From assembly GCA_031399025.1 (NCBI GenBank), contig JANNOJ010000068.1, positions 1 to 64,000 on the forward strand: DNA of 64,000 nt, read 5' to 3'. The notes below the pieces were generated by a model that saw only the letters and a program-made list of their open reading frames with translations, searched no databases and was not told the DNA's origin. Position 1 is the first letter of the stretch, and each line of letters starts with the position of its first letter. Of this stretch, positions 44,670-53,225 are shown piece after piece. The position numbers and the translations under genes are program-made. The stretch is from CBDBZL01 sp031399025 (lineage in GTDB: Bacteria > Pseudomonadota > Alphaproteobacteria > Sphingomonadales > Sphingomonadaceae).

Positions 44670-45347
44670 TCAGCCAAGCCAACGCCACACCCCCGCCGGC
44701 ACGCCGGCGGTGGGCATGTGCGCCAAGGTGAGCGCCAGCCACAGGACCAGTGCCAGCAGCCACAGGCGCCAGCCGGCCGAAAACAGCCGGCCCCAGCGCG
44801 GCCAGTAGCTCGTCTTGGCCTCCCAGTCCCGCCATGCGGCGCCCAGGCGGGCTTCCTTCTTGCGATCCTGCAGATGCGCGCCGACCAGCGCGAGCACGCC
44901 GATGGCGAGCGTCACCACCATCGTGCGCCAGCTCCAGAACAGGATCGCGTGGCTGAGCGCCCATAGCGCAAAACCCCACATCATCGGGTGGCGGGTGACG
45001 GCGAACACGCCGCGCGCCTGGTCGGGGATGGTGGGTTTGCCGGTCGGCTCGGGCAGCGCCGGGTTGCCGCGCAGCGAGCCCAGCAGCAGGACCAGCGCGA
45101 CGATGGTCAGGAGGCTGGCGACCGACCAGCCGACCTCGCCGCTACCCGGAAGGTCGGCCGCCGGCGCGGTGCGGAAGGCGAGCGTCATCCAGGCGATGGT
45201 GACGAACGCCACCAGCGCATAGACGCCCAGGAACGCCCCCTCGCCGAGGCGGGCCACCATCGGCGCACGCAGCGGGTGCGACAATGCGAAGTGCGTGCCG
45301 ACGAACGCGATGCTGGCGGCCACCAGCGACAGCAAAGCGGGTTCCAT
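44670..45347 (-). CDS. NnrU family membrane protein
   Basis: 225 residues with about six helices. The NnrU signature is visible: FVGTHFALSHPLRAPMVARLGE at the N-terminus and GVFAVTRHPMMWGFALWALSH with RKKEARLGAAWRDWE, which also resembles isoprenylcysteine methyltransferase-like folds. NnrU was first found with nitric-oxide reductase genes, but most homologues, as here, are not near denitrification genes; function is uncertain. Confidence 0.85.
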   Translation of the reverse strand: MEPALLSLVAASIAFVGTHFALSHPLRAPMVARLGEGAFLGVYALVAFVTIAWMTLAFRTAPAADLPGSGEVGWSVASLLTIVALVLLLGSLRGNPALPEPTGKPTIPDQARGVFAVTRHPMMWGFALWALSHAILFWSWRTMVVTLAIGVLALVGAHLQDRKKEARLGAAWRDWEAKTSYWPRWGRLFSAGWRLWLLALVLWLALTLAHMPTAGVPAGVWRWLG

Positions 45348-45385
45348 GCGGCGAGTGTCCTCCTGGCCCTGGACGCCCGCGAGCC

Positions 45386-45916
45386 TTACCGCAGCCCGGG
45401 CGGGCGGGCCATCGCAGACGCCGATTGGCTGGGAATGCCCAGCAGCTTCACGGTGAACAGCAGCGTCGCTCCACCAGGGATGGGTCCGCGGCCCACGGGG
45501 CCGTAAGCGAGCGCGGCAGGGGCGGCGATCTCGATCGTGTCACCAACACCCATTTGCGGGATGGCCAGCCGCCAAGCGGGCACCAGACCGGCGAGCGGGA
45601 AGGTGGCCGGCTCGCCGCGATCGTACGAACTGTCGAAGCCGCGCCCGTCCGTGAAGGTGCCGGCGTAATGGACGGTGACGGTATCGCTCGGGCCGGGCCG
45701 CGCGCCGGTGCCATCGCCCGCCACGCGGCGCCAGAGCAGGCCGCCATCGAGCGCATCCCAGCCGGACGCGGCGCGCTCAGCCAGCGCGGCCTGTTGTCCA
45801 TTGTGCCAGGCGGCGGATTGTGCATCGTGGGGCGGCGCATCGTCCGCCGCGGCGGGGACGGCAAACGCCAGCGCCACAAGCGCGGCACGGGCCGGGTGCA
45901 TGACCGTCTCTCTCAT
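45386..45916 (-). CDS. FKBP-type peptidyl-prolyl cis-trans isomerase
   Basis: 176 residues with a signal peptide (ARAALVALAFAVPAAADD) and one FKBP domain at about 70-165: DTVTVHYAGTFTDGRGFDSSYDRGEPATF, AIPQMGVGDTIEIAAP, AYGPVGRGPIPGGATLLFTVKLL. It assists folding of periplasmic proteins. Its ATG overlaps the TGA of the preceding gene by one base (TGATG). A second ATG five codons in (45901) would also do. Confidence 0.85.
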   Translation of the reverse strand: MRETVMHPARAALVALAFAVPAAADDAPPHDAQSAAWHNGQQAALAERAASGWDALDGGLLWRRVAGDGTGARPGPSDTVTVHYAGTFTDGRGFDSSYDRGEPATFPLAGLVPAWRLAIPQMGVGDTIEIAAPAALAYGPVGRGPIPGGATLLFTVKLLGIPSQSASAMARPPGLR

Positions 45917-46377
45917 CAGTGCTGGGCCTTGGGCAGGTCGGCATCAGCGAGGCCGCGGTAGCGGTAGCGGTGGCGCAGGCGGGTTCGGCGATTGACCAGC
46001 GGCTGCTCCACCTGGTCGATGAGCAGGCGCGACGGGTTGCAGCGCACCTTGCGGGGAGCGCCGTCCCGAACCACACCGCCGATCGCCTGAACGCCGACGG
46101 AGAACAGGCCTGGCGTGACCCGGCTGCCGCTGCCGCCGATCGTCTCCACCCTGGAGGGCAAGGGATTGCCGGCGGCCCCGTCGATGCGCCGATTGCCCGC
46201 ACCGTCGTCGAGCGTGGCGCCCACGAGCGCGGGCCGCGGGCCGCGATGGGTGCGCGCGATGGAGGTAGCGAAGCCGGCCGCGGACGCGGCGGTGCGCGAC
46301 GCGGGCTGCCGGGCGGTCGTGGCCCAGGCGCCGGGGACGGCGCCCGAGGGGACGAGGGCAAAGGCGCGATCGGGCAT
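45916..46377 (-). CDS. Hypothetical protein co-translated with the FKBP gene
   Basis: 153 residues, MPDRAFALVPSGAVPGAWAT to RLRHRYRYRGLADADLPKAQ. No family recognised, no signal or membrane helix. I accept it because third codon positions are almost all G or C, as in neighbouring genes, it fills the space between the POT transporter (11 bases upstream) and the FKBP gene, and its stop shares a base with the FKBP start. The C-terminal part (LLIDQVEQPLVNRRTRLRHR) is strongly basic. The antisense frame of similar length has no such context. Confidence 0.5.
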   Translation of the reverse strand: MPDRAFALVPSGAVPGAWATTARQPASRTAASAAGFATSIARTHRGPRPALVGATLDDGAGNRRIDGAAGNPLPSRVETIGGSGSRVTPGLFSVGVQAIGGVVRDGAPRKVRCNPSRLLIDQVEQPLVNRRTRLRHRYRYRGLADADLPKAQH

Positions 46378-46388
46378 GGTCGTGAAGG

Positions 46389-47963
46389 TTAAGCCCGTGG
46401 CCTGGTGGCGGGGTGGAAGCCGGCTTCGTGAGCCTCAAGCCCCACCTCCGACTGGCCGAGAAGGTCGTCGCCGACATCATCGTCGCGCAGGGTGTCGAGG
46501 TGCATCAGCCGCTTCACCAACGGGCTGATGAGCAGCACGCCCAGGCCCACTGCCAGCGCGATCCAGCCGATCTGGTTGTAGACGGCCATCACCACTTCGC
46601 GCCCGGCGCCCTCGCCCGAGGCGGCTTCCGAACCGGTGGCAGACGCGATGAGGCCCGCGGCGAAATTGCCGGTGGCCGAGGCGAAGAACCAGGTGCCCAT
46701 GATGAGGCTGGCCAGGTGCGCGGGCGCCAGGCGGTTCATGGCCGAGAGGCCCACGGGAGACAGGCACAGCTCGCCGGTGGTGTGCAGCAGGTAGATGAGG
46801 AAGATGAACAGCACCGGCACGAGCGAGCCGTCCGAAGCGCCCGCACCGGCGACCAGGACGAGGAAACCCAGGCCCAGTTGCATCAGCGCCAATCCGAACT
46901 TTGCCGGAGCCGAGGGTTCCAGCCGCCTGCGCCCGAGCCAGGTCCACAGGCCGGCGAACAACGGCCCGAGCAGCACGATGTAGATGGCGTTGATCGACTG
47001 GAACATCGAAGCGGGCACGCCGCCGCGATCGACATGGCGATCGGCAAACAGGTTGAGGCTGGAACCCGCCTGTTCGAACAGGGCCCAGAACAGGATCGAG
47101 CCCAGGATCAGGAACAGCGCCGCGAAGATGCGGTCGCGGTCCTGCGGCGGCAGCTTCACCACCGCGGTGAAGATCACGTAGGCGACCAGCGCCGCGCCCG
47201 CGATCAGCAGCATCCAGCCCACCAGGTCCTGGTACTGGATGAGCAGCCAGATCACGCCCACCGAGGCGATGCCGATGGCATAGAGCGTCCATTCCAGGCC
47301 CTTGGAGAGCGGCGCGCTCGGCTCGCCGCGGCCGAGCAGCAGCGGCGTGAACGCCACGAACACGATCAGCCCCAGCAGCATGCCGACGCCCGCCGCGCCG
47401 AAGCCGTAGCGCCAGCCGTAGGTCTGGCCCAGGTAGCCGCACAGCAGCGCGCCGAGCGCGGCGCCAAGGTTAATGCCGACGTAGAAGATGGTGTAGGCGC
47501 CATCGCGGCGCACGTCGGTGCGCGGGTAGAGCTGGCCCACTATCACCGAGATATTGGCCTTGAGGAAGCCCGAGCCCACGATGATGAAGGCCAGCGCCAG
47601 CCAGAAAATCGACAACGCGCCATCGCCCTGCCCGCCGTCGCCCTCGAAGCCCATCATGAAGTGGCCGAAGGTGAGCAGCACCGCGCCGTAGACCACCGCC
47701 TTGCGCTGGCCGAGGTAGCGGTCGGCCAAATAGCCGCCCAGCACCGGGGTGATGTAGACGAGCGCGGTGTAGGCGCCGTAGATGACGCTGCTCTCGCTGT
47801 CGGAAAACAACCAGTGCTGCGTCAGGTAGAAGATCAGCAGCGCGCGCATGCCGTAGTAGGAGAAGCGCTCCCACATCTCGGCGAAGAACAGCACGAACAG
47901 GCCCTTGGGGTGCCCGAGGAAGGTGCCGCGGGCGTCGCCGCTCTGCGCGTAGCTGATCGCCAT
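46389..47963 (-). CDS. POT-family proton-dependent oligopeptide transporter
   Basis: 524 residues, an MFS protein of the PTR2/POT group with 12-14 helices. The signature ERFSYYGMRALLIFYL on helix 1 holds the proton-coupling ExxER-type region, followed by GGYLADRYLGQRKAVVYGA. It takes up di- and tripeptides. The ATG at 47963 (MAISYAQSGDARGTF) fits the family start. It is divergent from a GntR regulator, which may control it, and the dipeptide diet agrees with the peptidases elsewhere in the window. Confidence 0.9.
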   Translation of the reverse strand: MAISYAQSGDARGTFLGHPKGLFVLFFAEMWERFSYYGMRALLIFYLTQHWLFSDSESSVIYGAYTALVYITPVLGGYLADRYLGQRKAVVYGAVLLTFGHFMMGFEGDGGQGDGALSIFWLALAFIIVGSGFLKANISVIVGQLYPRTDVRRDGAYTIFYVGINLGAALGALLCGYLGQTYGWRYGFGAAGVGMLLGLIVFVAFTPLLLGRGEPSAPLSKGLEWTLYAIGIASVGVIWLLIQYQDLVGWMLLIAGAALVAYVIFTAVVKLPPQDRDRIFAALFLILGSILFWALFEQAGSSLNLFADRHVDRGGVPASMFQSINAIYIVLLGPLFAGLWTWLGRRRLEPSAPAKFGLALMQLGLGFLVLVAGAGASDGSLVPVLFIFLIYLLHTTGELCLSPVGLSAMNRLAPAHLASLIMGTWFFASATGNFAAGLIASATGSEAASGEGAGREVVMAVYNQIGWIALAVGLGVLLISPLVKRLMHLDTLRDDDVGDDLLGQSEVGLEAHEAGFHPATRPRA

Positions 47964-48126
47964 GGATGTCTTTCCGTGCCTGCCGGTCGCCATTGCCGGC
48001 GAGGTTCTCGTTATCCGCCCGAAGCCTGCACCCTAGCGCGTGTTTCCAGCATGTGAAGCGCCTTTCGTTGCGGCGGAAACCGGCGGCTGGCTGGCCGCTC
48101 GCCTACTTGACCTGCCCCGCTGTATT

Positions 48127-48483
48127 ATGGCACTCACTCACCTGATGCCCGACACCCGTCCCGTCTATCTGCGCCTGCGCGAGCGGATCGCCGCGGCGAT
48201 CATCGACGGGCGCTACGGCGAGGGCGAGATGCTCCCCTCGGTGCGCAACCTGGCGGCGGAGGAAGGCGCTAATCCGCTCACCGTGGCCAAGGCCTACCAG
48301 CAATTCCAGGCCGATGGGCTCATCCGGGTCCAACGCGGGGTGGGCATGTTCGTGCGCGAGGGCGCCGCCGAGCACCTGCTGGCGGCCGAGCGCGACGCCT
48401 TCCTCAAGGACGAATGGCCGCGGGTCAAGCGACGGATCGGCCGGCTCGGGATCAGCCTGACGGAGCTGCTCGACCGGGTGTGA
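48127..48483 (+). CDS. GntR-family (YtrA-like) transcriptional regulator
   Basis: 118 residues. The N-terminal GntR winged helix is complete (RPVYLRLRERIAAAIIDGRY, LPSVRNLAAEEGANPLTVAKAYQQFQADGLI) with only a short helical C-terminal tail, the YtrA type. It is divergent from the POT transporter; the 163-base spacer is the likely operator region. The longer frame to 48040 has no family support. Confidence 0.85.
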   Translation: MALTHLMPDTRPVYLRLRERIAAAIIDGRYGEGEMLPSVRNLAAEEGANPLTVAKAYQQFQADGLIRVQRGVGMFVREGAAEHLLAAERDAFLKDEWPRVKRRIGRLGISLTELLDRV

Positions 48484-48625
48484 ACCCGGCCTGCTCACAA
48501 CATTGCCGGCGTGCGAGGCGATTGTGCAACACTCGCAATTGTGGCATTGCCAGCGCGGGGAGCGATGGGCCGATGGGCCAGAACACGGCATAGCCAGGCT
48601 GGCTGGCCGGCAAAGGGGGTCACAA

Positions 48626-48913
48626 GTGATCAGATCCGAACTGCTCCAGGCGATCGCCGCCGAGAACCCCGACCTGCGGCCCGAGGAGGTCGAGCAAGTC
48701 CTGAACATCTTCTTCGACGAGATCTCGGCGCGGCTCGCCGAGGGCGGGCGCGTGGAATTGCGCGGCTTCGGCACCTTTTCCACCCGGCCGCGCGCCGCGC
48801 GCACCGGGCGCAACCCGCGCACCGGTGCAGCCGTCGAGGTGCCCGCCAAGCGCGTGCCCTATTTCAAGCCCGGCAAGGAAATGCGCGAGCGCCTCAACGC
48901 CGACGCCGAGTAG
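48626..48913 (+). CDS. ihfB: Integration host factor, beta subunit
   Basis: 95 residues starting at GTG 48626 with AAAGGGGG eight bases upstream. The HU/IHF fold is clear: RSELLQAIAAENPDL, VELRGFGTFSTRPRAARTGRNPRTG and VPAKRVPYFKPGKEMRERLN. The arm Arg-Asn-Pro region bends DNA sharply. With IhfA (not in the window) it forms the heterodimer used in replication, recombination and promoter architecture. Confidence 0.92.
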   Translation: MIRSELLQAIAAENPDLRPEEVEQVLNIFFDEISARLAEGGRVELRGFGTFSTRPRAARTGRNPRTGAAVEVPAKRVPYFKPGKEMRERLNADAE

Positions 48914-49370
48914 GGGCGTCCCGCCGCGCGGCGAGGCAATCCCCGGTGAGAACCGCCGCTCGACCGCCGCCGACCGGATGCGCGGCAAGCCGGACCCCCG
49001 AGACGATGCCCAGCGAGTTGGCCGTCGGATCGCTTTTCGACATGAAGCGATATTGGTCGAACAGGCTCTGCTCTTCGAGCGACATCCGCCAGTCCTCGCC
49101 CCCGTGGTTTAGCTGAGGCGCGCATTGCCCAGGAACCGCCCGTCAACCAAGGTGCCGTCGGGCGAGCTCGGTCCGGGCGGCATCCGGGTGAATGCCCTCG
49201 CGCCGGGCAGCGTGCCGACGCCGCCCGCAAGGCTTCGTCTCGCCCCAGCAATACGATGTAGATCGCACGGCGGGATGGGATCCTCTGGCCAGATGGCGGC
49301 ACCCATCGGCTGCACTCGCCAAGTTCGGCAAGCGCAACTCCGCGATCCGCAGCACCCCGACATGCGTCCC
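48914..49370. other. Decayed region with a short-chain dehydrogenase remnant
   Basis: About 460 bases with no intact gene. At 49164-49232 the plus strand encodes ELGPGGIRVNALAPGSVPTP, the conserved strand-loop after the catalytic helix of SDR enzymes (family form ELgphgIRVNaiaPG-v-TP), with no SDR sequence before or after it. On the minus strand 48894-49085 MSLEEQSLFDQYRFMSKSDP is open but not recognised. Confidence 0.5.
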
Positions 49371-49396
49371 GGAACGATCCGCGGTGGCAAAGGGTT
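49371..49396 (+). promoter_or_regulatory. Probable EcfG-type general-stress promoter (GGAAC-N17-GGTT)
   Basis: GGAAC at 49371-49375, 17 bases, then GGTT at 49393-49396. Transcription would start near 49403, about 20 bases before the ATG of the small membrane protein at 49424, which is good geometry. Small membrane proteins of unknown function are frequent members of the EcfG regulon in alphaproteobacteria. Confidence 0.45.
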
Positions 49397-49423
49397 TGCC
49401 TCTCACACAAGGAGATGATTGGT

Positions 49424-49627
49424 ATGCTCGGCAAGATTATCGGTGCAATCGCCGGCGCGCAGGCGTCAAAGTACTCGCGCAGCCTGGGTGGAACGGGCGG
49501 CGCCGTGATTGGTGCGTTGGCGGTGCCGCTGCTGCGGCGGATGAGTTGGCCGGCGATCGCGCTGCTCGCCGCGGGCGGCTATGTCGTAAGCAAGCTCAAC
49601 GACAAGGGCTCGGCCCCCCGCTACTAG
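49424..49627 (+). CDS. Small glycine/alanine-rich membrane protein, probably stress-induced
   Basis: 67 residues: MLGKIIGAIAGAQASKYSRS, a glycine-rich turn (GGTGGAVIGALAVPLLRR) and a second helix (WPAIALLAAGGYVVSKL). AAGGAGA lies 8-9 bases before this ATG; the ATG at 49415 is inside the ribosome site and cannot be the start. The form recalls glycine-zipper type small proteins. The GGAAC-N17-GGTT element upstream suggests control by EcfG. Confidence 0.65.
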   Translation: MLGKIIGAIAGAQASKYSRSLGGTGGAVIGALAVPLLRRMSWPAIALLAAGGYVVSKLNDKGSAPRY

Positions 49628-49790
49628 CCAGCGCCCGGGCGCGCTCGCCGGTTCAGCCGCCCCGGCGGCTGCAGTAATCGCGCGGGGCTGGTGTTGAACC
49701 GGCGGCGGAAGGTGAACGTCGAGCTGCGGCCAGTGAGCTTGCCGGACACTGCCTCGAACAGCGAGCCGCGGCGTTTTCCCGCCGGTGGGC
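49628..49790 (-). pseudogene. AraC-family regulator C-terminal remnant
   Basis: On the minus strand the piece RSSTFTFRRRFNTSPAR resembles the second helix-turn-helix of AraC/XylS regulators (-SsSsFsRaFrRrFGvSPrrYR-), and in the next frame DYCSRRGG with a stop continues it, which would need a one-base shift. Upstream sequence is not AraC-like any more. Low-certainty call for a decayed gene. Confidence 0.35.
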
Positions 49791-49859
49791 TTGGTCGACC
49801 TGACGAAACTTGCAATAGGCCATGAGCGCGGCGGAGTGGTAGATGCCGGTGGCTCGAAG

Positions 49860-50035
49860 GCAGTCTCTCGGGCAGGGTCTGAACGGCATTTGCCGGCGGC
49901 GGTGGACGGGCTCGCCCGGGGCCGGCATTGCCGAGCGCTGGGGGCCGTATACGACCCCGCTGCAACCGCTTGGTGCGGTGGCGCAAAGCCGGCCTTTGGG
50001 ACCGCTCGTTCGCGGCGCCAACGGCCTGCCGATCA
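49860..50035 (+). pseudogene. IS5-family transposase remnant
   Basis: The plus strand reads LNGICRRRWTGSPGAGI, then ERWGPYTT, then in the next frame CNRLVRWRKAGLWDRSFAA. This is the N-terminal region of IS5-type transposases (RVLNGIxWRLRTGsPWADIPERyGPyTTcyNRfvRWrkAGlWdr), with at least one frameshift and no DDE core following. It is a different, more degraded copy from the one at 6.9 kb. The rest of 50036-50365 holds nothing recognisable. Confidence 0.6.
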
Positions 50036-50365
50036 CGCTCATACTGATCCAGGGCTGGCGGAACGTCCCCGCCTTCCGCCGCTTCCGCTCTCATCGGGAT
50101 CTAGGATCGTCGACTATCGAGGGGATGGCGCCCCAATTTCGGTGCATGGCCGATAGCGGCGAGCCGGATGACAGCCCGAGGGCTGCACTTGCGATGAAGT
50201 TGGGGGCAGCCTCCTGGTCGCGCTTCGGGTTCTTGACGCGGCCGCGTGCCTGCCGATGCCGACCGGCCGCTTGGTATGCCATGCTTGGGACCCGGCATGG
50301 TCGGGGTCAACTCTTGCCCCAAGGTGAGAGCAGGGGGGTCGTCGCATCCCCATCGGGTTGGCAGC

Positions 50366-51217
50366 TCAGCGGGGGAGATCGAGGCTGAGCAGCACGCTGT
50401 CAGCATCGCCGATGATCGTGGCCTCCTCGCCTGGTTGCAGGCGCAATGCCGCGTTGGCCCCCCATTGATGATCGGTCGCGTGAGCGGCATCGTGCAGCTT
50501 GCCCTGGCCCCGGATAGCGAAAAACAGGCGCGTAATCTCCTCAGGAGGGAGGGTCGCCTGTGCGCCTGCGGAGATGCGCAGAAACTTTACGCCAAGGCAG
50601 CGCTCGTTGAACTGGCCGATCGGCTTCCAGGCGACCCCTGGCTGATGCTCATCTTCTCGCCAGGCGAAGGCATCCGGCTGCATGATGACGGGACGCAGGA
50701 AACGGGGTTCGGGATAGGCCACGGGCTCCCCGACAACATGTTCCCACACCGCCTCGAACCCGTCCTTCGGTGGATCGCCGCAGTTTGGACGATACTTGCC
50801 GCCGGCAAACTCCCCTGTTTGAGCGAGCGCGGAAACTGCTTGGTCGATTTGCCCGCGGGAGAGAAACCGCGCCGCGTTGCCGCCCTCACATTGCAGCAGC
50901 AGGTGCACATTTGGGCCGATGGCGCGCTGAGTGTAAGGTATGCCGGCGGTGAAATACCCGATCGTGCCTTCTTCCTGCACTTCGCTGCCGAAGGCGAAAC
51001 CACCGTCAAGCATGTACCTGATCTGATCGAAATTGTGCCGGTGGATAGGCGCCTGATAGGTTTCCGCCCGCACCAGCGCCAACCAGTAATTTCCCGGCTG
51101 CCCGGCGTCCCCTACAAACAAATCCTTGAACAGGATGCTTGTGTCCCGATGCCCGGATCCGCCGCTCCACTGCAACTCGTCCGCGTTGACCGTCTCCATA
51201 CCCTCTCTCACTCCCAT
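50366..51217 (-). CDS. Cupin-fold protein, unknown function
   Basis: 283 residues from ATG 51217 (MGVREGMETVNADELQWSGG); the frame is open further up but with no support. A double-stranded beta-helix is suggested by the run ALVRAETYQAPIHRHNFDQIRYMLDGGFAF (metal-type histidines HRHN), EGTIGYFTAGIPYTQ and LRLQPGEEATIIGD near the end. It may be a bicupin. Substrate and role are unknown. It lies in the decayed patch but is intact and has normal codon use. Confidence 0.6.
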   Translation of the reverse strand: MGVREGMETVNADELQWSGGSGHRDTSILFKDLFVGDAGQPGNYWLALVRAETYQAPIHRHNFDQIRYMLDGGFAFGSEVQEEGTIGYFTAGIPYTQRAIGPNVHLLLQCEGGNAARFLSRGQIDQAVSALAQTGEFAGGKYRPNCGDPPKDGFEAVWEHVVGEPVAYPEPRFLRPVIMQPDAFAWREDEHQPGVAWKPIGQFNERCLGVKFLRISAGAQATLPPEEITRLFFAIRGQGKLHDAAHATDHQWGANAALRLQPGEEATIIGDADSVLLSLDLPR

Positions 51218-51502
51218 GAACTGCGATTGTCCTACAATAGTGTCCGCAATGGCGCAAGTTGGTTCTCGGGCGGTCGCTTGCCGCAGATGGGCTGTTGCCG
51301 CTTCTGTGCAGCGCTGCGGGGAACGGGCAAATCGAAGCAATCGACCGCCTCGGGAGGAAATGCGAACGGGAGCGCCCGGCCATGACCGGCGGGTGGCTGG
51401 TGGCGGTAGCGATGGCAACCGAGCGGCCGCTTGGGGTGCAGGCCTGTGGGTAGTGCGTCAGCATCTGGGGTCGCCGGGGCGAGCCGCTCGGGGCCGCCGA
51501 TC

Positions 51503-51874
51503 TCAGCTGTCGCTGGTTTGGTTCCTGGGCTGCCCCTCCACTGCGCCGCAGGTGGGATCGTCGCCCGGCGGAAGATGGCGCAGCTGGTCACGCGCCTTCA
51601 GAAGGCCAGTGCTGCACCCCTCGTCGATCGGTGATGTTTCGCTGACCACACCCCGGGGTCGCGGTTCGATCTCCTGCATGCGGATCACGTCGAGCATGTC
51701 GAACCCGGCGCGCGTGCCGATCACGGTTACGCGGCGCCCGACGAGCCTTCGCGCGCGCCAGCCTAAGCCGACATCGAGCTGCCACACACCGCCGCCGTCC
51801 GCCTGCAGGGTATAGACGCCGGCTGCCGACGTGCCCAGGGTGCCGGTGAGAACATGCCTGGTGTCGATCGGCAT
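51503..51874 (-). CDS. DUF5818 protein
   Basis: 123 residues. The first 75 match the DUF5818 pattern found in sphingomonads: MPIDTRHVLTGTLGTSAAG, QADGGGVWQLDVGLGWRARR, LVGRRVTVIGTRAGFDMLDV. This may be a small OB-like beta domain. The last 45 residues (VSETSPIDEGCSTGLLKARD) are not conserved and could come from read-on into neighbouring sequence. Function unknown. Confidence 0.65.
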   Translation of the reverse strand: MPIDTRHVLTGTLGTSAAGVYTLQADGGGVWQLDVGLGWRARRLVGRRVTVIGTRAGFDMLDVIRMQEIEPRPRGVVSETSPIDEGCSTGLLKARDQLRHLPPGDDPTCGAVEGQPRNQTSDS

Positions 51875-52850
51875 TCGTCGGACCTCTTCGGCAGCGCCTG
51901 CTGGAGGGATCTCCCCGCAAGCAAGATCTTAATGATTGATTACCAAATCGTTATAAACAACTGGTGTGTGCGTTGGTCGATAAAGCTCAAACGCGATTGA
52001 TCCGAGCGTTATACCGACCTCCAAGATAACTTTCGCGAGCTGTTTTGCGCTTGTTGACCTTCTGATAGTGCAAGATCCTTGCTAAAATGTTATTGGCAGT
52101 TCGTGAACCAGCGGTTAGGCGAGCGCACGCTTAGGGAGCCGATGGCAACCACGAAGTAGATGGCGTTCATGCGGCCTCGCCAATTGAGCGCCGGCCCCTG
52201 CTGGCAAGACCGTCTGACCCGGGCGGTTTTCCGCACGCAATACCTCGCCCGGCGAACACCGGTGCGCAGGCCTGGGCCAGCCGGGCAGTTTAGTCGGGAA
52301 GCGACGGGTGCGGATCACCTGCTTCGCGCGCGGATGTTTCGGACCTATCGCCAGCCGGCCGCATTCTGCTTGGCAGCCTGCGCTCCCCGCCAGTGGCGAG
52401 GAGAAAAGGACCCGGTTATGGGGCAGGGCGACCGGCGCTATGTCGTGGTTTCAGCTGCCGGGCGATTTGTCGACCCGCAGGCCTTCGCGCCCAAGCGGCT
52501 GGAACACGACATCGTCACCGGGACCTCGGCAAGGCGGGCGATGGCTCGCATGCAGGCCGGCTTAGGCGATGAAGACGGTGCACACCTGGTACGTTGCCCC
52601 CCTCCCCGATGCCGCGATCGACCGCGACGGGACAGGCCACGGACAGCCGCCCGCCGGGAACCGGGCGGCGCATGTTTGCAGACTTTGGCACGCTCGAATT
52701 CGTCCGGCCGCCGCTCCCCACCGGGTGGAAACGATCCCCTATCCAGGCGGAGCGGGCCGACATGTGCGGCGCCGGCACACGGCAGGTCCCCAGCCATGAA
52801 CCGTCATTCAGTTAGTCGCATCGGTATCCGGCTGCATTCGTTACCACGAC
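51875..52850. other. Long gene-poor region with an AT-rich core and possible IS5 debris
   Basis: Bases 51925-52100 are far richer in A and T than anything nearby. At about 52085-52190 on the minus strand MNAIYFVVAIGS and SVRSPNRWF follow WRGR, which resembles the vl-NAIfYvl-tGcqWR region of IS5/IS1031 transposases, badly decayed. A plus-strand frame from ATG 52419 (MGQGDRRYVVVSAAGRFVDP) has a possible AAAGGA site and GC-rich third positions for about 50 codons, then looks non-coding. I recognise no intact gene. Confidence 0.4.
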
Positions 52851-53225
52851 TCATATGCCGAACTGCTGAAGCGCATCCTCGACTTCTCGAAAGCGATAAG
52901 GCTTTTTGAGAAAGATACTTCCGGGAACCGGCTGTGGCTCATCGGCTGAATAGCCGCTGATGTAGATCACAAACAAGTCAGGGCAGAACTCCCGGGCGCG
53001 GCGGGCCAGCTTCCAGCCGTCGCAGCTACCCGGCATCCGAATATCGGTGATCAGCACGTCGGGCCGATAATCTGCGCCAAGTACCGCCAAGGCCTCGTCC
53101 GCGTCCCTCGTGCAGATGGTCGAGTAGCCGAGATCTTCGAGATCGCTCTTGGTCATCTCGCGCAAAAGAGGCTCGTCTTCCACCAGTAGGATCGTCGGCT
53201 TCATCTCGATCTGGCTTTCAGGCAA
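52851..53225 (-). CDS. Stand-alone receiver-domain response regulator
   Basis: 124 residues, a CheY-like receiver only: acidic pocket VEDEP near residue 16, phosphoryl Asp61 in LITDIRMPG, the switch Ser in YISGYSADEP and Lys in FLKKPYRF. No output domain. It overlaps the stop of the kinase gene by eight bases, so kinase and receiver are co-translated and surely form a pair. The receiver could pass the phosphate on or act by protein contact. Confidence 0.9.
   Translation of the reverse strand: MPESQIEMKPTILLVEDEPLLREMTKSDLEDLGYSTICTRDADEALAVLGADYRPDVLITDIRMPGSCDGWKLARRAREFCPDLFVIYISGYSADEPQPVPGSIFLKKPYRFREVEDALQQFGI

Noticed and set aside
46413..48056. 547-codon plus-strand frame
   Set aside because: Antisense of the POT transporter; Arg/Gln/His-rich without any domain.
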